DNA of 29,120 nt from Bacteroidota bacterium. Its GTDB lineage: Bacteria > Bacteroidota > Bacteroidia > Cytophagales > Cyclobacteriaceae. Every line of letters starts with the position of its first letter. Within the stretch, counting starts at the first letter, position 1. The stretch lies in assembly GCA_023428695.1 (NCBI GenBank), contig JAEYWY010000023.1, positions 1 to 29,120 of the forward strand, written 5' to 3'. Shown here one piece after another: positions 24,133-29,120 of the stretch. The notes beneath the pieces were generated by a model, which saw only the letters and a list, made by a program, of their open reading frames with translations, had not been told where the DNA came from and did not search any database. Both the position numbers and the translations under genes were made by a program.

Positions 24133-24999
24133 ATGCGAACGATTAGTCAACCTTCCTGGCAGGGCCGGATGATACTCTCCGGCGTCGCCTTTTTCCTTGC
24201 TATCCTGAATGTCGCCGCCCAACGGCAGGCTGACATTACCTACGTGAGCATCGATCAACCCCTGACAGGAAACCCGCTGGCCCCGGCGCCCGAAAAAAAA
24301 AGCAGCGAAGTTGTTTCGCCTTTCTTCGACATGTCGGATCCGGAATGGCAACTGGCTAATACCGTTCACGAAAATATGCTCAGTAAGCAAGACCAGGAAC
24401 AAGTCGAAGCGCAACGGCGTGAGGCCGCCGCAAAACGTGAACTCGTCAAGTCGCATTATAAAGCATACGCGTCCTACCCTGAATCGATCACAGACGGATG
24501 GCACAACGCCATCGCAACTGACAACGTGAACTTCTGCCGGGACGTAAAGGTATACATCGAAGACAATCGTGTGAACAAGTTCGTTGTCGATAATTACACG
24601 CCGGTGAAATTCATCGCCGCCGGTAAAATCCAGAATGGCAAGGGACTACTCACACTAAAAGATTTTAACGACAACGAAATCGGACTCTTTGAACTGTATT
24701 TCATCTACGACCTCGATGAACCCAGCGTAGCCCAACCACCGATCGAGCCGGGATACGTTACGTTTTGGTCAGACATGAAAACGTTCGCACATATTCAACT
24801 GACCCTCGAGGGCGATCGCACTGAACCGTTTACGATTTCATTCGCAAACATGCCCGAGCCATTCGCCAACGGTACGGTTAGTCGAGTATTGAAACCGGGA
24901 ACGTACTCGTTCAAAGCAGCAGGACGCGGTACGATCGACTGGGAGGGCACCTTCGAAGTCAGGCCCAACCAGTGCGCAATGATCCGACTGGGCCGATAG
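24133..24999 (+). CDS. Secreted or periplasmic protein of unknown function
   Basis: 288 residues with a signal peptide (hydrophobic MILSGVAFFLAILNVAAQ, ~13-30; the start may instead be the ATG at residue 13). A coiled-coil-prone charged stretch (~82-108: SKQDQEQVEAQRREAAAKREL) is followed by a beta-rich C-terminal half containing two Ig- or jelly-roll-like segments. The last part reads like a PEGA-type fold (NGTVSRVLKPGTYSFKAAGRG and WEGTFEVRPNQCAMIRLG). The family is not recognised. It starts 116 bases after the GH127 gene without a terminator between them; a terminator follows it. Confidence 0.6.
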   Translation: MRTISQPSWQGRMILSGVAFFLAILNVAAQRQADITYVSIDQPLTGNPLAPAPEKKSSEVVSPFFDMSDPEWQLANTVHENMLSKQDQEQVEAQRREAAAKRELVKSHYKAYASYPESITDGWHNAIATDNVNFCRDVKVYIEDNRVNKFVVDNYTPVKFIAAGKIQNGKGLLTLKDFNDNEIGLFELYFIYDLDEPSVAQPPIEPGYVTFWSDMKTFAHIQLTLEGDRTEPFTISFANMPEPFANGTVSRVLKPGTYSFKAAGRGTIDWEGTFEVRPNQCAMIRLGR

Positions 25000-25039
25000 T
25001 CAGTCTCATGACCCAAGTAAGATGTTTCTTTCAGAAAAA

Positions 25040-25068
25040 AAGGCCGCCCTGCATATCAGGACGGCCTT
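25040..25068. terminator. Bidirectional Rho-independent terminator between convergent genes
   Basis: AAGGCCGCCCTG and CAGGACGGCCTT form a 12-bp stem with one mismatch and a 5-base loop, flanked by an A-run on the left and T-rich sequence on the right. It lies between the secreted-protein gene (+) and the ELWxxDGT gene (-) and can serve both. Confidence 0.8.
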
Positions 25069-25086
25069 CATTATTGATTGTCTGGT

Positions 25087-28008
25087 TTACTTGATTTTAA
25101 CAACCTTTTTTGCCACGACTTTTTTCGCAGTTACAATACGAACAATGTAAAGACCCGATGGCCAGTTGTCTCCGAATGTATAATCATTATTGCACGTCAG
25201 GGTAAGTTCTCCCGTTAATGCCTTAGCGCCATTGTCAATCACCGACATCCGGAACGTTTCACCTTGTTCACCCTCGACCCGCAATGTAAACCGTTCGCGG
25301 AATGGATTGGGGTAAGTCGACACGGACTCCTGTTTTTCTTCAACCACTTCAACAGGCAAAGCACGGGCAGTCGCCGCGAATGTTTCAAGTTCCTCGATCT
25401 CTTCACCGATGGCGAACAACTCCCGGCCTACGAAGGCTTCATAACCTGAGAAATAAACGTAAGGCCCGGATGCCGTGATCTCCCGTGGTTCCCCTTCAAG
25501 CACGTGTGTGTATGTTCCGGCGCTGGTTCCATCGCTTTGCCAGATCCGGTACGTTCCGGCGTTGTTCACTGTGCCGAAGTAGATCTCGCCGTTTAAAACA
25601 GCAACCTTAGCTTCGGGAATCGGTTTATTCTGACCGAGGTTATAAACCATTGATGTATTGTTGGATTTCCCTGCGGATTTCCAAAGCTCGTATCGGTCAT
25701 CAAACTCGACGACGAAATACACGATCTGGCCGATGGCACCCAGCACGAAGCCGGGATGCGAGGTTTGAAATTCGCGGATCGCTTTCGTACCATATGAAGT
25801 ACCCGTGCTGTAGAACAACGAAACCTTATTATTGTCCTTCACACTCATAAAGGCAAGGGCGCCACCATTCGTGATCAGATTACTCAGATCCCTGAGCGAG
25901 TCGTTGTCGTTTGTTCTAAGATCAAGCACCATTCTGGTTCCGGAAGCTTTACCGTTGCTTCGCCAAAGCTCAAAGCCGTTGGTACCGTCGTTGGCGATGA
26001 AGTAGAGATTTCCTTTGTAGTTGATAAGATCGCTTATCTGGCTTGATGCCGGGCCGGGATTGACGTCCAGTACCATGGCGGTGTTCTTGGCGATACCTGA
26101 TGTTTTCCAAAGTTCGTCACCGTGAGTACCATTATCGGCGCAGAAGTAGGCGCTGTTTCCAATCGTGTACAAATCGCGGACGTTACTTCCCGTGCTATCA
26201 GGATTGATGTCTGCAAGCAGATTGGTACCGACTGAAGTGCCATCCGTTCGCCAGAGTTCCTTGCCGTGAGTTGGTGTGTTAACAGAGAACACAACGCCGC
26301 TTTGCGTTGCTGAAAATCCAGACGCAGCGGTTCCGTTAAACGTGGTGGTAAGATCGCGTACCATGGTCGTGCCTCCAGTCGTACCATCGCTTTTCCAGAT
26401 TTGCTGACCCTGTGGACCACCGGCTAACCACAACTGGCCATTGATGTTTTTCAAATCCCTGATTGCAACAGTACTCACGGTGATTGCAAATCCTGACTCG
26501 CCGTTGCTGCGGAATAATCGCGGATTACCCATTGCTCCGAAATAGAGTGTGCCGTTGAAGTCTGTCAGGCATATCGGTTCTCCACTTCTGGGCTGAGCCC
26601 ACTGCGTGACGGTCACAGTCCCCTCTTCGGTACCGTCTGACTTCCAAAGGTTGCCGGTTCCAAAGAACAGCAACTGGTTGTTCACGTTTAGCAGCAGTGG
26701 ATAAGCGTAGAGTCCCTCGCCTATTCGGCGCTTGATGATTGACGTACCTTCAACAGTTCCATCCGTTACACAAAGACCCGTGCCTGTCTGACCGTCGTGA
26801 TAGGTAATGAAATAAGCCAGGCCATTAAGCTCTTTAACGGTCGGATCCAACCAGCTGAAATTGTATTCCCATTGCGTTGTGAGCAAGATCGTTCCTTCCT
26901 CGGTTCCGTCGCTAACACCGAGTCGGGTACCGTACATTTCCGCAAACGAAATAAAGTACAACTTGTCGCCGACGGCATAGAAATGCTCAAGGTGTTTGAT
27001 GGCGTAGCCGTATTCACTGTCGGGACCTGGCGTAAAATCTTTTACCAGTACAGTTCCGGTTTCAGTGCCATCGCTCTTCCATAATTCAGTACCGTGTATG
27101 CCATCGTCGGCGTGGAAGTAGACGATACTTCCAACGGGAGTGAGTTCGCCGAGGTCGTTATTGTCTATCGGGCCGATCACTTTTACAAGTGATGTACCTG
27201 ACGTCGTGCCATCGGATTTCCATAAGTTGACTCCATTGGTTCCATCATCAGCGAAGAAGAATATTGTTGAACCCGTCGAGACCAACTCAATCGGAGAGCC
27301 GTCTCCCGAACCGGGATTGATATCTTTTAACAGTTGCGTCCCCGCGCCGTCGCCATTCGTTTTCCATAACTCGGTTCCGTTAGTTCCATCATTCGCAGCG
27401 AAGTAGAGCAAGTTATTGTGAGCTACGAATGAGGACGGATTACTTCCGTCGGAGCCGGGACCAATATTCAAGACGAGAGAAGTGCCGGCTTCGGTTCCGT
27501 CGCTCTTCCACAGTTCGCGTCCATTCACGCCATCGTCGGCTGTGAAGAAAAGGGCGCCGTTGACGTCGATGAAATTTTGAGGAGAGCCGCTGTCAGGACC
27601 GGGACGAATGTCTTTAACCCTGTACGTACCTCCTGCGGTACCATCGGACGTCCACAGTTCAAAACCTTCGCCTTCTGTGTAGGCGGAGAAGAATACTGAT
27701 TCACTTACAGCGGAAAGGTTCGAGATGTATTGGGCGTTGGCGACATGCACGGTGCCGGTCGATGTGCCATCGCTCTTCCAAAGCATGGAATCATAGATGA
27801 CAAAGTACGACACCGAACCAGAGCGAACATGAAATTTGAAGTCTTCGGGGTAGTATCCGGTACTATTGCCGTAACCGAGATCAGCCACCAGACGGACCTG
27901 TGCAGAGCACAAGAGCGAAGTTAGAACAAGAACTAACGTTGCTGGAATGATCGCATAGCTAACTTTGCGATGATACCATTTCTTGAGAGGGTAGACATTT
28001 TTTTTCAT
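25087..28008 (-). CDS. ELWxxDGT-repeat surface protein with a T9SS C-terminal sorting domain
   Basis: 973 residues. A signal peptide (~1-37, ending LLCSAQ) is followed by about 17 copies of a ~45-residue repeat centred on E-L-W-x-S-D-G-T-x-x-G-T, commonly preceded by Y-F-x-A-D-D-G-x-x-G and followed by x-x-V-x-D-I-x-P-G. This pattern builds beta-propeller-like structures. Some copies are degenerate (RLFRSNGESG, SLFYSTGTSYGT). The last ~80 residues are a type IX secretion sorting domain: STYPNPFRERFTLRV, then GLYIVRI and a Lys/Val-rich end (KKVVAKKVVKIK). The protein is thus exported by the Por/T9SS route and either attached to the surface or released. Ligand and role are unknown; large repeat proteins of this kind are common in gliding and soil Bacteroidota. 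Confidence 0.92.
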   Translation of the reverse strand: MKKNVYPLKKWYHRKVSYAIIPATLVLVLTSLLCSAQVRLVADLGYGNSTGYYPEDFKFHVRSGSVSYFVIYDSMLWKSDGTSTGTVHVANAQYISNLSAVSESVFFSAYTEGEGFELWTSDGTAGGTYRVKDIRPGPDSGSPQNFIDVNGALFFTADDGVNGRELWKSDGTEAGTSLVLNIGPGSDGSNPSSFVAHNNLLYFAANDGTNGTELWKTNGDGAGTQLLKDINPGSGDGSPIELVSTGSTIFFFADDGTNGVNLWKSDGTTSGTSLVKVIGPIDNNDLGELTPVGSIVYFHADDGIHGTELWKSDGTETGTVLVKDFTPGPDSEYGYAIKHLEHFYAVGDKLYFISFAEMYGTRLGVSDGTEEGTILLTTQWEYNFSWLDPTVKELNGLAYFITYHDGQTGTGLCVTDGTVEGTSIIKRRIGEGLYAYPLLLNVNNQLLFFGTGNLWKSDGTEEGTVTVTQWAQPRSGEPICLTDFNGTLYFGAMGNPRLFRSNGESGFAITVSTVAIRDLKNINGQLWLAGGPQGQQIWKSDGTTGGTTMVRDLTTTFNGTAASGFSATQSGVVFSVNTPTHGKELWRTDGTSVGTNLLADINPDSTGSNVRDLYTIGNSAYFCADNGTHGDELWKTSGIAKNTAMVLDVNPGPASSQISDLINYKGNLYFIANDGTNGFELWRSNGKASGTRMVLDLRTNDNDSLRDLSNLITNGGALAFMSVKDNNKVSLFYSTGTSYGTKAIREFQTSHPGFVLGAIGQIVYFVVEFDDRYELWKSAGKSNNTSMVYNLGQNKPIPEAKVAVLNGEIYFGTVNNAGTYRIWQSDGTSAGTYTHVLEGEPREITASGPYVYFSGYEAFVGRELFAIGEEIEELETFAATARALPVEVVEEKQESVSTYPNPFRERFTLRVEGEQGETFRMSVIDNGAKALTGELTLTCNNDYTFGDNWPSGLYIVRIVTAKKVVAKKVVKIK

Positions 28009-28638
28009 ATAGACAGTTAAGAGGTTTACATATCAAGTCATAAGCATTGCCAGAATTTGGGTTTAGAGTGAAACATATGTATGCATGTTGCCCTGATCGA
28101 AATGCATGAGACAATGGTCTGGCATTGAACAAGGGTTTCTAATACGTTCAAACGATTGACGGGGAGAATACAATTGTCCCTTAAAAGCTGTTCGATTGAA
28201 ATTGCTGGCTAACATCTTCGAAGGATCCGAATACGATATTACTCAAAAAAGACTTCCGTTGTTCTCACACCGGCATGAATATAAAGGTGTTGCCACTCGT
28301 AAGTAGAATGAAGCTCATTCAGGTCGTATGTCGCTAATACAAATCCGTTCTTAATAGGTCTTTTTCCAGGCAATTTCTTCCTGTGATTCGGGAATAATCA
28401 ATGTACAGTAAGTGGAGGGAGAGTGGAGGAAGAGTGGACAATCCGAACAGCATTCCGTTTCGGATCACACTATCATATCATCGTCGCAACACCTTTACGA
28501 ATTCTGCAATGTCGCTCCCTGCAACGTTGTGATTACTGCAATCGCGCTTCCCTTAAGCAAATGAAAGGATCGCGAAAATCACAGGCACACCGGCGAACGC
28601 GGCCTCTTTTCGCGTTAGTAAATACAAACAATTCAACA
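28009..28638. other. Intergenic region with little coding content
   Basis: 630 bases. The left ~100 must carry the promoter of the minus-strand ELWxxDGT gene. A minus-strand open stretch at 28239-28397 may be a gene remnant (listed separately). A ~10-base periodic purine tract built on AGTGGAGG lies at 28411-28438. The frame of the downstream gene is open through 28423-28638, but the translation is Cys/Arg-rich and looks non-coding. No RNA gene or clear terminator was seen. Confidence 0.5.
28239..28397 (-). pseudogene. Possible C-terminal remnant of a gene
   Basis: A 52-codon open stretch on the minus strand bounded by stops and lacking an ATG. Its translation has protein-like composition (KNGFVLATYDLNELHSTYEW ... 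GVRTTEVFFE) ending in a TAA. A TTG about 10 codons in could start a short peptide. It may be the tail of a decayed gene; no family is recognised and chance cannot be excluded. Confidence 0.3.
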
Positions 28639-29055
28639 ATGGCAAAGGTATTCGATAACATGCTGATTTCCGGGTTACGCGGCAAGCTTGGAAAGCAACT
28701 CGTGTTTCGTGTCGTGAATGGTGTCACGATCGTAAGTCATGCGCCGGAAAAGCCGGACCCGAAGAAAGAGACCGAAGCACAGCGCAAGACGCGCACAACT
28801 TTCAGGGCAGCATCACACCGGGCAAAAGCACAAGTTATCAATCCTGAACGGATGCGTTACTACATGCGGCTCGCGAAAAACTGGAATCTGACGAACGCAT
28901 ATACCACGGCAATCAAAGACTACAAGCGCGACGTGCAAAAACACTACGCGTCAGCCGAAACGGTCGAACATCACAGGCAGCAAAACGCCCACAGAGGCGT
29001 AGCCTCGATCGATCTTGTAAGGACGGCCTTCAGTCCGTCCGTTGCGAAAGAGTGA
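28639..29055 (+). CDS. Small conserved hypothetical protein (MAKVFDNMLISGLRGKLGKQLVFR type)
   Basis: 138 residues from the ATG at 28639. Upstream codons are open to 28423 but not credible. The N-terminus, G-L-x-G-K-L-G-K-Q-L-V-F-R followed by a V-x-N-G-x-T-I-V-S strand, recurs in small Cytophagales proteins known only as hypothetical. It is followed by a long basic helical part (KKETEAQRKTRTTFRAASHR) and AKNWNLTNAYTTAIKDYKRD. The protein is very basic and lacks a signal peptide, so nucleic-acid binding is conceivable but unproven. The N-terminal half recalls phage-derived small proteins. No neighbours in the window suggest its role. Confidence 0.65.
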   Translation: MAKVFDNMLISGLRGKLGKQLVFRVVNGVTIVSHAPEKPDPKKETEAQRKTRTTFRAASHRAKAQVINPERMRYYMRLAKNWNLTNAYTTAIKDYKRDVQKHYASAETVEHHRQQNAHRGVASIDLVRTAFSPSVAKE

Positions 29056-29120
29056 GCACACCGCTTACAAGCCACATCCGCCGATTCGTGTACCAATCAC
29101 TCCAACGAAACCCCAGAGGC

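Noticed and set aside
24037..24504. Minus-strand ORF of 155 codons opposite the secreted-protein gene
   Set aside because: It overlaps a gene with a signal peptide and coherent domain structure on the other strand; its own translation has no recognisable features.
25087..28008. DNA-level repeats as a mobile or CRISPR array
   Set aside because: The repetition follows the codon frame and encodes ELWxxDGT protein repeats.
28423..28638. N-terminal extension of the last gene
   Set aside because: The translation is Cys/Arg-rich without protein character; the MAKVF start at 28639 matches the usual start of this kind of protein.

Overview
The window looks like chromosomal DNA of a Bacteroidota bacterium, most likely of the Cytophagales (Chryseolinea/Ohtaekwangia-like; an inference from gene content). 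The markers are a SusC/RagA plus SusD/RagB pair, a type IX secretion C-terminal sorting domain on an ELWxxDGT-repeat protein, a Bacteroidetes-type tyrosine recombinase, many lipoproteins, and weak Shine-Dalgarno signals.

It falls into two parts that meet near a tRNA-Ser gene (9175-9259, minus). The left part (1-9170) is AT-rich and accessory in character. It starts with a short tandem-repeat array resembling an IS21-type terminus, which appears to cut off the end of a small lipoprotein. Next come minus-strand genes for a DUF6438-like lipoprotein, a DUF4265 protein, a membrane protein, a secreted LRR protein and a small unknown. A plus-strand RadC-like JAB protein follows. It converges on a tightly coupled minus-strand operon of four genes: a PD-(D/E)XK-like protein, a DUF2441-like protein and two different proteins with an RxxxxH HEPN motif. 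This operon is a candidate defence or toxin system. A lipoprotein and a tyrosine recombinase close the region next to the 3' end of tRNA-Ser, the usual arrangement of an integrated genomic island.

The junction (9115-9690) is complex. It holds an intact tRNA-Ser(UGA), a small GIY-YIG gene whose upstream region is a broken second copy of the same tRNA, two palindrome-like insertions in that copy, and a fragment resembling the 5' end of another class II tRNA.

The right part (9690-29120) is GC-richer and looks like chromosomal backbone. An AraC-type regulator is divergent from a SusC-SusD-PepSY operon, whose PepSY membrane protein suggests iron/siderophore or other metal-chelate uptake rather than glycan uptake. 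After a terminator come a large cytoplasmic LRR protein and a short partner. Together they carry three copies of a roughly 110-residue module that I do not recognise, one of the most interesting items here. The rest comprises two small envelope proteins, a secreted GH127 (DUF1680) beta-L-arabinofuranosidase-like enzyme, a secreted protein of unknown function, a 973-residue ELWxxDGT/T9SS-sorted surface protein, a 630-base region with little coding content, and a small conserved hypothetical gene.
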